From NCBI GenBank assembly GCA_943787465.1, contig CALSMN010000009.1, positions 57,115 to 121,114 on the forward strand: a stretch of 64,000 nt of DNA, read 5' to 3'. A model generated the notes under the pieces. It did not search any database. It was not told the origin of the DNA and worked only from the letters and a program-made list of their open reading frames with translations. The position numbers were made by a program, and so were the translations under genes. The stretch is from an uncultured Bacteroidia bacterium (lineage in GTDB: Bacteria; Bacteroidota; Bacteroidia; NS11-12g; UBA9320). Positions within the stretch are counted from its first letter, which is position 1, and each line of letters opens with the position of its first letter. Shown piece after piece: positions 27,449 to 38,688 of this stretch.

Positions 27449-29665
27449 ATGACCGCAACCGCAAATTTAGCCACAGTTGATCAAGCTATTGAGCTTGGTC
27501 TATCCGCAGAAGAGTTTGATAAAATCATCGAAATCCTTGGCAGAACACCCAATTTTACAGAAATGAGTGTATACTCGGTGATGTGGAGTGAACATTGTTC
27601 ATACAAGAATTCCATTGTATGGTTGAAGAAACTTCCTAAAGAGGGACCTATGATGTTAGCTGAAGCAGGGGAGGAAAATGCTGGTTTGGTAGATATTGGG
27701 GATGGATTAGCGTGTTGTTTCAAAATAGAAAGCCATAATCATCCCAGTGCATTAGAGCCTTATCAAGGAGCTGCAACTGGTGTAGGAGGAATTAACCGAG
27801 ACATCTTTTCAATGGGAGCTCGTCCAATTGCACAATTGAATTCACTACGCTTCGGGAATATTAAAACTGACCGAACCAAGTGGCTAGTTAAAGGGGTGGT
27901 CCATGGCATTAGTGGATATGGAAATAGCTTTGGCATTCCCACGGTTGGTGGTGAGGTTTATTTTGATGATTGCTATGAAACGAATATTCTGGTGAATGCG
28001 ATGAGTGCAGGGATTATGAAAGTAGGGGGTGAGGTGAGTGCTATTGCAGAAGGGGAAGGAAATCCGGTATATATATTTGGTGCTGCTACAGGTAAAGATG
28101 GTATCGCAGGGGCAGCATTTGCGAGTAAGGATATTGGTGAAGATGCGATGGATGATCTGCCGGCTGTTCAGGTAGGGGATCCGTTTTGGGAAAAACTTAT
28201 TCTGGAAGCGACTTTAGAGATTATAGAAACGGGTGCTGTAGTGGGGCTCCAAGACATGGGAGCTGCTGGGATCACCTGTTCCACATCAGAAATGAGTGCA
28301 AAATCAGGGACCGGTATGCGTATTGATTTGAGCAAAGTGCCGCTTCGTCAGCCCCACATGAAAGATTGGGAAATATTACTTTCGGAGAGTCAAGAGAGAA
28401 TGTTGGCTGTGGTTCATCAAGGTCGAGAGCATGAAATTGAAAAAATACTTCAAAAGTGGGATTTAACGTATAATATTATTGGTGAGGTGACCAATACAGG
28501 AAATGTAGAATATTGGATGGATGGGGAGAAAAAAGCTGAAATACCCGCTGAAAGTTTAGCCTTGGGTGGAGGAGCACCAGTATACCACAGAGAATGGGAA
28601 GAGCCAGCTTACTATGCCAAAAATAATGCCTTTAATATTAATGATATTGATCAACCAAGCGATTTGTTAGCTGTTGCTAAATTCATCAGTACACTGCCCA
28701 ATATTGCCTCTAAAAAATGGGTGTACGAGCAATACGATTCAATGGTTGGTACCATAAATCAAAGCACAAACGGAGCAAGTGATGCATCCATCGTGAAAAT
28801 TAGAGATACCCAACGTAGTTTAGCTTTGACGACCGATTGTAATTCCCGCTATGTATGGGCAGATCCAGAACAGGGAACAGCAATCGCAGTAAGTGAGGCA
28901 GCGAGGAATATTGTATGTAGTGGTGGGCAGCCGAGTGCTGTGACTAATTGTTTGAATTTTGGAAACCCCTACGATAAAGGTGTTTATTGGCAATTTAAAA
29001 ATGCCATTTTAGGGATGAAAACAGCTTGCGAAAAATTTGAAACTCCTGTAACAGGAGGTAATGTTAGCTTCTATAATCAAGATTCTAAAGGCAACGCAGT
29101 TTTTCCAACACCTACTATTGGTATGATTGGAATAATCGATGAAGATGAGCACATAACAACACTTGGATTTAAAAATGAAGGCGATGTCATTATCATGTTG
29201 GGGGAGAGTAAAGAAGATATTGGCTCATCACAATATTTGGTTAACTATCACGGGACAAATCACTCTCCCTGTCCTTATTTTGATTTAGAAGCTGAAGCTA
29301 ATTTACAGCAGAATGTACTCGATCTCATTCGAAAGGGGATGGTTAAATCTGCCCATGATTGCTCAGAAGGAGGTCTGTTTATTACACTACTAGAATCTGC
29401 AATGGCCGGCAATTTAGGATTTGATGTTGCCAAAAATAATGACACCATTCGAGACGATGCTTTTTGGTTTGGTGAATCACAAAGTAGGGTTGTTATTTCT
29501 GTTAATAAAGATGAAGTCGAACGAATAAAATCTCTAATCAAAGTGCCATTTACAGTATTAGGTGAGGTGACTGCTGACGAAATATCTGTGGACCATGATC
29601 ATTGGGGTTCCATATCCGAATGGAAGCAAGCCTATGATTCTGCATTGGAGAAAGCGTTAGTTTAA
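27449..29665 (+). CDS. purL: Phosphoribosylformylglycinamidine synthase subunit PurL
   Basis: Catalyses formylglycinamide ribonucleotide + glutamine + ATP to FGAM, step four of purine synthesis. The 738 residues are the short PurL type that works with separate PurS and PurQ; neither is in the window. Motifs seen are YSVMWSEHCSYKNS, ESHNHPSALEPYQGAATGVG, RPIAQLNSLRFGN, GLQDMGAAGITCSTSEMSAK, ALTTDCNSRYVWADP, SGGQPSAVTNCLNFGNPYDK and SAHDCSEGGLFITLLES. The ATG at 27449 (MTATANLATVDQAIEL) is preferred over an upstream TTG. Confidence 0.97.
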   Translation: MTATANLATVDQAIELGLSAEEFDKIIEILGRTPNFTEMSVYSVMWSEHCSYKNSIVWLKKLPKEGPMMLAEAGEENAGLVDIGDGLACCFKIESHNHPSALEPYQGAATGVGGINRDIFSMGARPIAQLNSLRFGNIKTDRTKWLVKGVVHGISGYGNSFGIPTVGGEVYFDDCYETNILVNAMSAGIMKVGGEVSAIAEGEGNPVYIFGAATGKDGIAGAAFASKDIGEDAMDDLPAVQVGDPFWEKLILEATLEIIETGAVVGLQDMGAAGITCSTSEMSAKSGTGMRIDLSKVPLRQPHMKDWEILLSESQERMLAVVHQGREHEIEKILQKWDLTYNIIGEVTNTGNVEYWMDGEKKAEIPAESLALGGGAPVYHREWEEPAYYAKNNAFNINDIDQPSDLLAVAKFISTLPNIASKKWVYEQYDSMVGTINQSTNGASDASIVKIRDTQRSLALTTDCNSRYVWADPEQGTAIAVSEAARNIVCSGGQPSAVTNCLNFGNPYDKGVYWQFKNAILGMKTACEKFETPVTGGNVSFYNQDSKGNAVFPTPTIGMIGIIDEDEHITTLGFKNEGDVIIMLGESKEDIGSSQYLVNYHGTNHSPCPYFDLEAEANLQQNVLDLIRKGMVKSAHDCSEGGLFITLLESAMAGNLGFDVAKNNDTIRDDAFWFGESQSRVVISVNKDEVERIKSLIKVPFTVLGEVTADEISVDHDHWGSISEWKQAYDSALEKALV

Positions 29666-29736
29666 ATCGTTATTGAACATCGAAAATCCGTTCTAAACTA
29701 GAATGTTTATTTTTTACATTCAAATGAGTTTATGGA

Positions 29737-32005
<2,269 letters not shown>

Positions 32006-32008
32006 CCA

Positions 32009-33403
32009 TTAACTATGTAAAGCGCGATTTCCGGTAGCAGCAAGAGCAGCTTCTTTGGTTACTTCACTTGTTGTGGGGTGTGCATGACAGATACGGGCAA
32101 TGTCTTCTGCACTAGCTCTAAACTCCATAGCAACGGCAATTTCAGAAATCATATCAGCAACACGTGGTCCAATCATGTGAGCACCTAATACCTCATCTGT
32201 TTCTGTATCGGCTAGTATCTTAACAAATCCATCGATATCCATTCCTGCAACAGCTCTTCCATTGGCTCTAAACGGGAATTGGCCAACATTATATTTTTTA
32301 CCAGCCGCTTTAAGTTGCTCTTCAGTTTGACCAATACCAGCGACCTCTGGCCAAGTGTAAACAACGCCAGGAATTAAATTATAGTTTATATGTGGTTTTT
32401 GACCAGCAATACATTCAGCAACCATTACTCCTTCTTCTTCAGCTTTGTGCGCCAACATAGCTCCTTTAACGACATCACCAATAGCATAAATATTGGAGAT
32501 GTTAGTTTGCAAGTGATCATTGGTTTCAATTCTGCCTCGTTCATCTATATTAACACCCGCTTTTTCTAGGGCTAAACCATCGGTGTATGGTCTTCTGCCT
32601 ACAGATAAAAGACAGTAATCCCCCACCAATTGAATCTCACCTTTTTTGCCTTCAGCGGAGACGGTAACCTGTTTTCCTTTTGATGTAACACCAGTAACCT
32701 TATGCCCAAGATGTAGTTTCATGCCTTGTTTTTTCATGATTCTGCCCATCTCTTTTCCAAGTCCACTGTCCATAGATGCAATTAAGCTATCCGCGTATTC
32801 TACCACAGAAACTTCTGATCCCAAACGGCTATATACAGAACCTAATTCAAGACCAATAACCCCCCCACCGATAACGATCAGGTGTTTTGGAATTTCTTTT
32901 AGTTCTAAAGCTTCAGTAGAAGTAATTATTCGTTTTTTATCGATGGTAATTCCAGGCAAGGTACTTGGTTTGCTTCCGGTTGCTATAACAATATGCTTAG
33001 CAGAAATTTCCTCTTTTTTATCTCCATCGATAGCGACGGTGTGGGCATCAATGAACGATCCTACTCCCGTAAAAACATCAATTTTGTTTTTTTTCATGAG
33101 AAAGTCTACCCCTTTTGTCATTTGGTCTACCACCCCTTGTTTTCTGGCAACCATTTTTTTAAAATCAATCGTTGGAGTACCAATTTGAATTCCGTGGTCA
33201 GCAAACTTGTGAAGAGCATCATGATATTGGTGAGAACTATCAAGCATGGCTTTACTTGGGATACAACCTACATTTAGGCAAGTGCCCCCTAAGGTATTAT
33301 ATTTTTCAATGATAGCTGTTTTTAATCCTAGTTGTGCGCATCGAATGGCACAAACATATCCGCCAGGTCCTGAACCGATTATGGCTACGTCGTAGTTATT
33401 CAT
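32009..33403 (-). CDS. lpdA: Dihydrolipoyl dehydrogenase
   Basis: E3 component of the 2-oxoacid dehydrogenase complexes and glycine cleavage; an FAD flavoprotein that reoxidises dihydrolipoamide with NAD. The 464-residue protein has the FAD-binding GSGPGGYVCAIRCAQLG, the redox disulfide in GGTCLNVGCIPSK (Cys42 and Cys47), the NAD-binding VIGGGVIGLELGSVYSRLG, NIYAIGDVVKGAMLAHKAE and the catalytic C-terminal His-Glu block HAHPTTSEV. It follows gldH by 15 bp on the same strand, so the two are probably co-transcribed. Confidence 0.97.
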   Translation of the reverse strand: MNNYDVAIIGSGPGGYVCAIRCAQLGLKTAIIEKYNTLGGTCLNVGCIPSKAMLDSSHQYHDALHKFADHGIQIGTPTIDFKKMVARKQGVVDQMTKGVDFLMKKNKIDVFTGVGSFIDAHTVAIDGDKKEEISAKHIVIATGSKPSTLPGITIDKKRIITSTEALELKEIPKHLIVIGGGVIGLELGSVYSRLGSEVSVVEYADSLIASMDSGLGKEMGRIMKKQGMKLHLGHKVTGVTSKGKQVTVSAEGKKGEIQLVGDYCLLSVGRRPYTDGLALEKAGVNIDERGRIETNDHLQTNISNIYAIGDVVKGAMLAHKAEEEGVMVAECIAGQKPHINYNLIPGVVYTWPEVAGIGQTEEQLKAAGKKYNVGQFPFRANGRAVAGMDIDGFVKILADTETDEVLGAHMIGPRVADMISEIAVAMEFRASAEDIARICHAHPTTSEVTKEAALAATGNRALHS

Positions 33404-33418
33404 TTTCTATTGTTTGAT

Positions 33419-33892
33419 TTAATATATTTCTTCTTGTTCATCAATGCGTATTCCGGCAGAAATCACGTTAGTGACATTTTCTAATCGCATATTTTGTTCT
33501 AATTTGATTGGGTATTTTCCAGCTTGGTCAAATATTTTTCGATGTAAAATAGGCAGTTGGAATGTAATGACGGATCCCAATCCAGAGCCTAACCATTTGC
33601 CAGATTTTTCAGCTAAATCAACAGAGATGGGGTAAGATGTTGTGGTGCTATCTGGTTTGGTGATGGATAATTTCAACTGAATATTGGAAAAAGGATAGTC
33701 TGTATTTATCCGGATGTTTGCATATACTTGGTGATAATGACCAGGATTTGTAATGATTGCAGTATCATTTAGGATTTCATTGTATGACCATCCATCTTCT
33801 TGCAGATCATGAAATGAGTCTAAGAGGGAACTGTTTGTACAAGAAACAGTAAATGAAAACAATAAAATAGCAATATATGAATGTACTCTCAA
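33419..33892 (-). CDS. gldH: Gliding motility lipoprotein GldH
   Basis: GldH is an envelope lipoprotein required for gliding in Flavobacterium; its exact task is unsettled. From TTG at 33892 the product is about 157 residues: RVHSYIAILLFSFTVSC gives a lipoprotein signal with Cys after VS. GldH-like blocks follow: DLQEDGWSYNEILNDTAI, ANIRINTDYPFSNIQLKLS, KSGKWLGSGLGSVITFQLPI and KLEQNMRLENVTNVISAG. No ATG is available. Frame continues to TTG at 33922, but that would read through a terminator's T tract, so it is rejected. A TACATTTG -7 element lies at 33901-33908. Confidence 0.85.
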   Translation of the reverse strand: MRVHSYIAILLFSFTVSCTNSSLLDSFHDLQEDGWSYNEILNDTAIITNPGHYHQVYANIRINTDYPFSNIQLKLSITKPDSTTTSYPISVDLAEKSGKWLGSGLGSVITFQLPILHRKIFDQAGKYPIKLEQNMRLENVTNVISAGIRIDEQEEIY

Positions 33893-33900
33893 GGTGAATA

Positions 33901-33908
33901 CAAATGTA
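33901..33908 (-). promoter_or_regulatory. -7 promoter element of gldH-lpdA
   Basis: TACATTTG on the minus strand, just after the terminator T tract and about 9 bp before the TTG start at 33892. This would make the gldH message nearly leaderless; no good -33 is seen. Confidence 0.35.
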
Positions 33909-33940
33909 AAAAAAAAGCCCAATAGCCGTATTGTATTGGG
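33908..33940 (-). terminator. Strong rho-independent terminator just upstream of gldH
   Basis: On the minus strand CCCAATA pairs with TATTGGG (plus coordinates 33934-33940 and 33918-33924) with a 9-nt loop, followed directly by nine Ts (33916-33908). The orientation is toward gldH, so it must terminate a transcript coming from 33.95-34.25 kb on the minus strand, or act as an attenuator for gldH. Confidence 0.75.
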
Positions 33941-34248
33941 TGTTTATGATTCCTGTAAGATTGCATTTTTTTGCTGTGGTGATTTTGTAAGATCAGAGCA
34001 CGGCTGAAACGTAATAACTAAATCTGGTGATACGCAGTTGTTTTTTGTATTCCGCTAAAACATTCGCAATAACTCCATATTTCATTTAAAAAAAATAGCT
34101 ATTTTATGACTTTATAGCAGATTAACATAAATATAGAATGATAAAATTGAATACTTACTCTTTATCTGCATTAACAACAAGTTGGACTTTATTTCGGAAA
34201 GACAAAATATCATACAATTAGTTGTGTTTTGAAATGAACTAATTACCT
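33941..34248. other. 308-bp region without a convincing gene
   Basis: On the minus strand a 30-codon frame starting MKYGVIANVLAEYKKQLR ends at about 34000; it is too short to identify and may be a gene remnant. The region is AT-rich and separates the orphan terminator near gldH from the operator-like palindrome of the Fic gene. A small RNA transcribed toward the terminator is possible but not shown. Confidence 0.3.
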
Positions 34249-34274
34249 TTGATACTATCATATGATAGTATCAA
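34249..34274. promoter_or_regulatory. 26-bp perfect palindrome upstream of the Fic gene (likely operator)
   Basis: The half-site TTGATACTATCAT is followed by its exact reverse complement with no spacer, ending 11 bp before the Fic ATG at 34286. A perfect palindrome of this length at this position is what a dimeric repressor would bind. The Fic protein has its own C-terminal winged-helix-like domain, so autoregulation is plausible. Confidence 0.6.
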
Positions 34275-34285
34275 TATATAAATAA

Positions 34286-35242
34286 ATGAAACCACCATAT
34301 CAAATAACTGGAAAAATTTTAAAACTGGTTGCATCGATTTCGGAGAAAATTGGCGAAGTAAATTCTGCACATTTAAGTAAACCACCGACAGAATTAAGAA
34401 AGAAAAACAGGATTAAAACAATTCACTCTTCGCTCGAAATTGAAGGAAATACCTTGACCATTGTGCAAATAACAGCAATCATAGAAAATAAAAGGGTAAT
34501 TGGACCTAAAAAGGATATACTTGAAGTTAAAAATGCAATTGCTGTTTATGATTATCTCGACAATTTGAATCCCTATATATTTAAATCATTTTGTGATGCT
34601 CATGGAATATTAATGAACGGACTTATTGAATCAGCAGGAAAGCTTAGAAATAAATCGGTTGGAATTGTTAAAGGCTCTGAGGTTGCTCACATTGCACCAC
34701 CCAGTGAAATGCTCAAACCTTTAATGAATGACTTGTTTGACTATTTAAAAAATGACGAAGACTTAGTTTTGATAAAAAGTTGCGTATTTCACTATGAAAT
34801 GGAATTTATTCACCCATTTATTGATGGGAATGGCAGAATGGGAAGATTATGGCAAACGCTGATTTTAAAAGACTCTTATCCGGTCTTTGAATTTTTACCA
34901 ATTGAGGCATTAATAAGAGAAAGACAAGAACAGTATTATGAAACACTTGGAAAATCTGATAATACAGGTGAATCCACATTATTCATTGAATTTATGCTTG
35001 AAATAATCCTTGAATCACTTGAGGAATTATTAAATATCCAGAATGTCAGCTTAACGAATATTGACCGGATCAATTTATTCAAGTCAATTATAAAAAACGA
35101 CTACTTTACACGAAAAGAATATTTAAAAAATTTTAGAGAGATTTCTTCGGCTACAGCAAGTCGGGATTTGAATTTTGCTGTTGAGAATGGAATGATTGAC
35201 AAAATTGGAGATAAAAATACAACGAGATATAAATACAAATAA
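34286..35242 (+). CDS. Fic-domain AMP-transferase with N-terminal inhibitory motif and C-terminal winged helix
   Basis: Fic enzymes usually transfer AMP (sometimes other groups) to protein hydroxyls. The 318-residue protein has the active-site motif HPFIDGNGRMGRLW (His176 to Arg187) complete with all catalytic residues. An N-terminal inhibitory helix SLEIEGN (Ser49xxxGlu53-Gly54) makes it a class II, self-inhibited Fic, so no separate antitoxin gene is needed and none is seen. The flap region is VGIVKGSEVAHIAPPSEM. The C-terminus (YFTRKEYLKNFREISSATAS then RDLNFAVENGMIDKIG) looks like a winged helix-turn-helix. It stands alone between core genes, flanked by a palindromic operator and a long folded repeat, as if recently acquired. 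Confidence 0.92.
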   Translation: MKPPYQITGKILKLVASISEKIGEVNSAHLSKPPTELRKKNRIKTIHSSLEIEGNTLTIVQITAIIENKRVIGPKKDILEVKNAIAVYDYLDNLNPYIFKSFCDAHGILMNGLIESAGKLRNKSVGIVKGSEVAHIAPPSEMLKPLMNDLFDYLKNDEDLVLIKSCVFHYEMEFIHPFIDGNGRMGRLWQTLILKDSYPVFEFLPIEALIRERQEQYYETLGKSDNTGESTLFIEFMLEIILESLEELLNIQNVSLTNIDRINLFKSIIKNDYFTRKEYLKNFREISSATASRDLNFAVENGMIDKIGDKNTTRYKYK

Positions 35243-35251
35243 AAAAACAAA

Positions 35252-35465
35252 GCCTAACACTTTGTATAAGTAATGGCAGGATAAGTGGTTAATATTAAGA
35301 TTTGTAGCCCGCTCAAACTGTGTAGTGGTATGACAGGAAACTACCACGAAATCCGCCACTACTCGTACAATTTAACATTACCCAGCTACTTCATATGGCA
35401 TGGGTGAATGAAATTTCATTCACTGTTCTGCCCCATGATTTTTACTATCTTTTCAAACGTTATGT
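35252..35465. repeat. Long imperfect inverted-repeat structure (attC-like) after the Fic gene
   Basis: It begins GCCTAACACTTTGTATAAG and ends CAAACGTTATGTACAAG, whose reverse complement shares TAAC, TTTG and AAAG in the same order. Inside are the further pairs GTAGTGG/CCACTAC and GTGGTA/TACCAC, plus AGTAATG/CATTACC-like arms. The outer GCCTAAC fits the RYYYAAC site of integron attC elements; the other end, GTTATGT, fits GTTRRRY only partly. No integron integrase is in the window. I believe related structures trail many isolated genes in Bacteroidota genomes, but I cannot verify that here. Confidence 0.4.
35404..35423. repeat. 20-bp perfect palindrome
   Basis: GTGAATGAAA followed by TTTCATTCAC, flanked by CATGGG and CCCATG that extend the hairpin. 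It lies within the folded region between the Fic gene and the C1 peptidase. It could serve as a bidirectional terminator, although no T tract follows. Confidence 0.55.
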
Positions 35466-35488
35466 ACAAGAAGTTCGATGATCTACGA

Positions 35489-36691
35489 TTATAATTTCTT
35501 TTTTAAATCGATGGGTAAGGCATCTCGATGAAGCATGATGCTGATAGTTTTTAAGGCGACATAGGGCATAGAAGCATAAAAATACCCATCACAATCGTTG
35601 TTGTCGGTACCCCAACTATTTTTGACAATGAAGTATTCATTGCCTTTTTGGTCGGTGACTAATCCCGTAAAATGCATGCCGTGGTCGTCTGTTGTTAAAT
35701 AATTATCAAATGCCTCCTGACGCATGGTTTGGGTGATACTTTTTTCTGGGCCTGGGCTATCAAACGGTGTTCCTTCTTTTTTTGCCCCAGCATTATTAAA
35801 ATATGGATTGTCTTTTCCTATAGATTTGAGTTTGGATTCATCCTCAGGAACAAGGGCTAGACCATCTCTAAAACTAAACCCTTTTTCACTCACATCTGCA
35901 GCCCAACCAATGGAAAATCCATTCATCACCGCATTTTTTTGAATTTGCATCATTTCATCCAGAGGTACATTAAATGCCGTTGCCCAAATCCAATTGTCTG
36001 GGACTTCAACCACAAAGTGGGTATAAAATGGATGATGTGTAAAGGATGAGATAACCACATAATCATTCATATTTAATCCTAATTTTTGAGCAAAGCTCAT
36101 GGGCGAGTATGTTTTACCTTGATAACTAAAAGTTTCGGGTATTGGGCCAAGGTATTGATCCAACACAGCATTGAAGGCAGCTTTCCAACTCGTAGTTAAT
36201 TGTCCTTGTTTATTTTTTATAACAGCATCCAGCATACCTTTTAATACAGCTTCCATCTCACTGTGGTTGTGCTTATCTAAACCATAATTTAACCCCTGAT
36301 AGGCTTCTTGTGGCATAATGCCATATTTTTTAATGACATGGGGAATATCGTGGAAAGCACCTCCTTGGCTAAAGTTGGTCAGGCCATGCATTCGAACATA
36401 GTTTTCTGCTTTGTCCTCATATGCTTTACGAACGACATACATCTCACTCAATTTGTGTTTTCCTTTTCCGAGTCGTATCAGTTCACTTTCCATAAAACTG
36501 AGTGCACTAAAACTCCAGCACGTTCCCGTTCTATTTTGATTTTGAACTGCAGTAGCTTCAATATCTTTTTTAAGGGTAAATACATAACCTCCACCCTTCT
36601 TATTTCGGAGGGTATCTTGTGCGTTTAATTGAAATTGAAATAAAAATAAGCTGCTAATTAATACAGCTGATACAAGAATTAATCGATTCAT
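35489..36691 (-). CDS. Secreted C1-family cysteine peptidase (aminopeptidase C/bleomycin hydrolase-like)
   Basis: A 400-residue papain-superfamily peptidase with signal peptide MNRLILVSAVLISSLFLFQF ending LNAQ. The catalytic Cys58 is in NRTGTCWSFSALSFMESEL, the His is in TDDHGMHFTGLV and the Asn in FIVKNSWGTDNNDCDGYFY. The insertion with MYVVRKAYEDKAENYVRMHG and GGAFHDIPHVIKKYGIMP is typical of the C1B (bleomycin hydrolase/PepC) branch. The signal peptide places it in the periplasm or outside, unlike cytosolic PepC. It probably trims peptides. No sorting domain is present. Confidence 0.9.
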   Translation of the reverse strand: MNRLILVSAVLISSLFLFQFQLNAQDTLRNKKGGGYVFTLKKDIEATAVQNQNRTGTCWSFSALSFMESELIRLGKGKHKLSEMYVVRKAYEDKAENYVRMHGLTNFSQGGAFHDIPHVIKKYGIMPQEAYQGLNYGLDKHNHSEMEAVLKGMLDAVIKNKQGQLTTSWKAAFNAVLDQYLGPIPETFSYQGKTYSPMSFAQKLGLNMNDYVVISSFTHHPFYTHFVVEVPDNWIWATAFNVPLDEMMQIQKNAVMNGFSIGWAADVSEKGFSFRDGLALVPEDESKLKSIGKDNPYFNNAGAKKEGTPFDSPGPEKSITQTMRQEAFDNYLTTDDHGMHFTGLVTDQKGNEYFIVKNSWGTDNNDCDGYFYASMPYVALKTISIMLHRDALPIDLKKKL

Positions 36692-36761
36692 AAGGCTCGG
36701 AAATTAAGAAATAATAAGTAGAATATGATATAAAAATGAAATAGAATAACTTACTAACCTT

Positions 36762-36769
36762 TAAGTTTG
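36762..36769 (+). promoter_or_regulatory. -7 promoter element of the M1 peptidase gene
   Basis: TAAGTTTG matches TAnnTTTG, 10 bp before the ATG at 36780; the leader would be only a few bases. Confidence 0.4.
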
Positions 36770-36779
36770 TTGCATACGT

Positions 36780-38687
36780 ATGCGAATTTTTGGATTTATT
36801 CTGTTTTTTATTTTTTCATCAATCCTATATGCTCAGGATATGGAAGCATTAATCAAAGGCGAACGAGAAGCATTTGAGGTTAAAAATAATTTTAAATCCA
36901 AGCGAAGCGGTCAAGCGTATGATTTGACGTTCCAACGACTCCAATTAGCCATCGATCCAGAAGTAAAATATATTGAAGGGAGTGTATATTCCGAATTGAC
37001 GGCATTAGAAAATGGTTTTTCCCAGTTTTCATTTGATTTAGATGATCGAATGACGGTTGATTCAGTGTGGTTTCAAAATAAGCCTATTTTCTATGTTCAT
37101 TATAATGATGAAATTACAATTACGATTCCTCCACAAGATAGGGATGATCAGGTTGATGTTACCATATTTTATCATGGAGATCCTTCCGCCAATGAACAAA
37201 AAGGGTTTAGCTATGATTATCAATTTAGTGGTCCTATTTCTTGGACCTTGTCAGAGCCCTATGGAGCCTACGGATGGTGGCCATGCAAACAACAGTTGGT
37301 TGACAAGATAGATTCATTCGACATGGTAATTTCTGTCCCCAAGGGCAATAAAGCTGCCGGTCTTGGTAACCTCATACGGGTAGATACCTTGTCTGATAAG
37401 AGTTTAGTTTACCATTGGCAACACCGCTATCCAGTAGCTACCTATTTAGTGGCTGTTGCAGTAACTAACTATTATGAAGAAAGTCACTATATCCCGTTGA
37501 GTGATGGGGATAGCATATTCCATTTGGATTATCTATACCCTTCATATAAATCTCAAGCAGATACTTTACGATTAGCCATTGATCCTATGATGCGGAGTTT
37601 TGATAGCCTGTTTGGGGCATATCCTTTTAGAAAAGAAAAATATGGCCATGCCATGTTTGGAAGAGGAGGAGGAATGGAGCACCAAACGATGAGTTTTATG
37701 TCTCGATTGGATTTTGATTTAATGGCTCATGAACTTGCTCATCAATGGTTTGGAAATAAAATTACCTGCGGTTCTTGGCAGGATTTATGGCTAAATGAAA
37801 GTTGGGCAACCTACGCCACAGCTATAGCCAGAGAGCAGATTAAAACCCGAGCACAATTTCATGAATTCTTAATAAAATGTATTGAACGTGGAACACGGAA
37901 CAATGGTGGAGCCGTATTTGCCTATGATACAAGCAATGTCAACGAACTTTTCAGCGGTGACATCAGATATAGAAAAGGAGCAATGGTACTTCATCAGCTT
38001 CGCTGGACAATTGGGGATTCTGCATTTTTTGCTGGGACTAAAAATTATTTAGCTAACGCATCGCTTTGTTATGGATTTGCCTATACCCCCGATTTTATAG
38101 ATGCTATGGAGGAGGCAAGTGGCATGGATTTAACCGATTTTTTTGACAGATATGTATACTTAGAGGGTTTTCCTATGTTGGATGTGAAGTGGAATAGAAT
38201 GAATGCCCATACTATCTATATACAATTGAATCAAACTACCTCTCATCCATCGGTGGATTTTTTCCCTTTATCGATTCAATTGAAAGCAATCGGGGAAGGT
38301 GGAGACACTACCTTCACGATACATCATACCCAACCTCAAGAAGCAATTCAAGTAGAATTGGGCAAGCGGATAGAGGAGTTAATCATTGATCCCAACTACT
38401 GGAACTTGGCTAAATATACCGTAGTGGAGGGATATCATAATGACATGAATGCAATAACGATTTATCCAAATCCAACCCAAGATATAATGAATATATATGC
38501 TAAGGATAAAAAGGTAGATAGGGTAGAAATTATTAATGTGGTCGGTGAAGTCATTTCTACTCATCAAATCAGGAGCATAAAAAGTAGCTCAATACCTCTT
38601 GACGTAAGTCAATTATCCCAAGGCATGTATTTTGTCCGTATCACAGCGGAGGGGAATCATACTACAACAAAGTTGATGAAGGATTAA
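36780..38687 (+). CDS. Secreted M1-family aminopeptidase with T9SS sorting domain
   Basis: A 635-residue zinc aminopeptidase. Signal peptide MRIFGFILFFIFSSILYAQ; N-terminal beta domain (YDLTFQRLQLAIDPEVKYIE); substrate-anchoring loop GRGGGMEHQTM, a variant of the usual GAMEN; zinc site HELAHQWFGNKIT near residue 317 with the second Glu in LWLNESWATYA; catalytic-domain RKGAMVLHQLRW. The last about 75 residues are a type A T9SS sorting domain (IYPNPTQDIMNIYA, LSQGMYFVRITAEG, TTKLMKD). It is therefore predicted to be exported through SprA and kept at the surface or released, digesting external peptides. Confidence 0.93.
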   Translation: MRIFGFILFFIFSSILYAQDMEALIKGEREAFEVKNNFKSKRSGQAYDLTFQRLQLAIDPEVKYIEGSVYSELTALENGFSQFSFDLDDRMTVDSVWFQNKPIFYVHYNDEITITIPPQDRDDQVDVTIFYHGDPSANEQKGFSYDYQFSGPISWTLSEPYGAYGWWPCKQQLVDKIDSFDMVISVPKGNKAAGLGNLIRVDTLSDKSLVYHWQHRYPVATYLVAVAVTNYYEESHYIPLSDGDSIFHLDYLYPSYKSQADTLRLAIDPMMRSFDSLFGAYPFRKEKYGHAMFGRGGGMEHQTMSFMSRLDFDLMAHELAHQWFGNKITCGSWQDLWLNESWATYATAIAREQIKTRAQFHEFLIKCIERGTRNNGGAVFAYDTSNVNELFSGDIRYRKGAMVLHQLRWTIGDSAFFAGTKNYLANASLCYGFAYTPDFIDAMEEASGMDLTDFFDRYVYLEGFPMLDVKWNRMNAHTIYIQLNQTTSHPSVDFFPLSIQLKAIGEGGDTTFTIHHTQPQEAIQVELGKRIEELIIDPNYWNLAKYTVVEGYHNDMNAITIYPNPTQDIMNIYAKDKKVDRVEIINVVGEVISTHQIRSIKSSSIPLDVSQLSQGMYFVRITAEGNHTTTKLMKD

Positions 38688-38688
38688 A

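Noticed and set aside
32646..33188. 180-codon plus-strand frame opposite lpdA
   Set aside because: It is the antisense of a conserved, intact lpdA gene, has no start context and no recognisable motifs.
34286..35242. Toxin-antitoxin pair around the Fic gene
   Set aside because: No small partner gene is adjacent, and the inhibitory SxxxEG motif is within the Fic protein itself.
35243..35488. Classical integron cassette array
   Set aside because: Only one attC-like structure, one poorly matching core site and no integron integrase in the window; reported as attC-like only.
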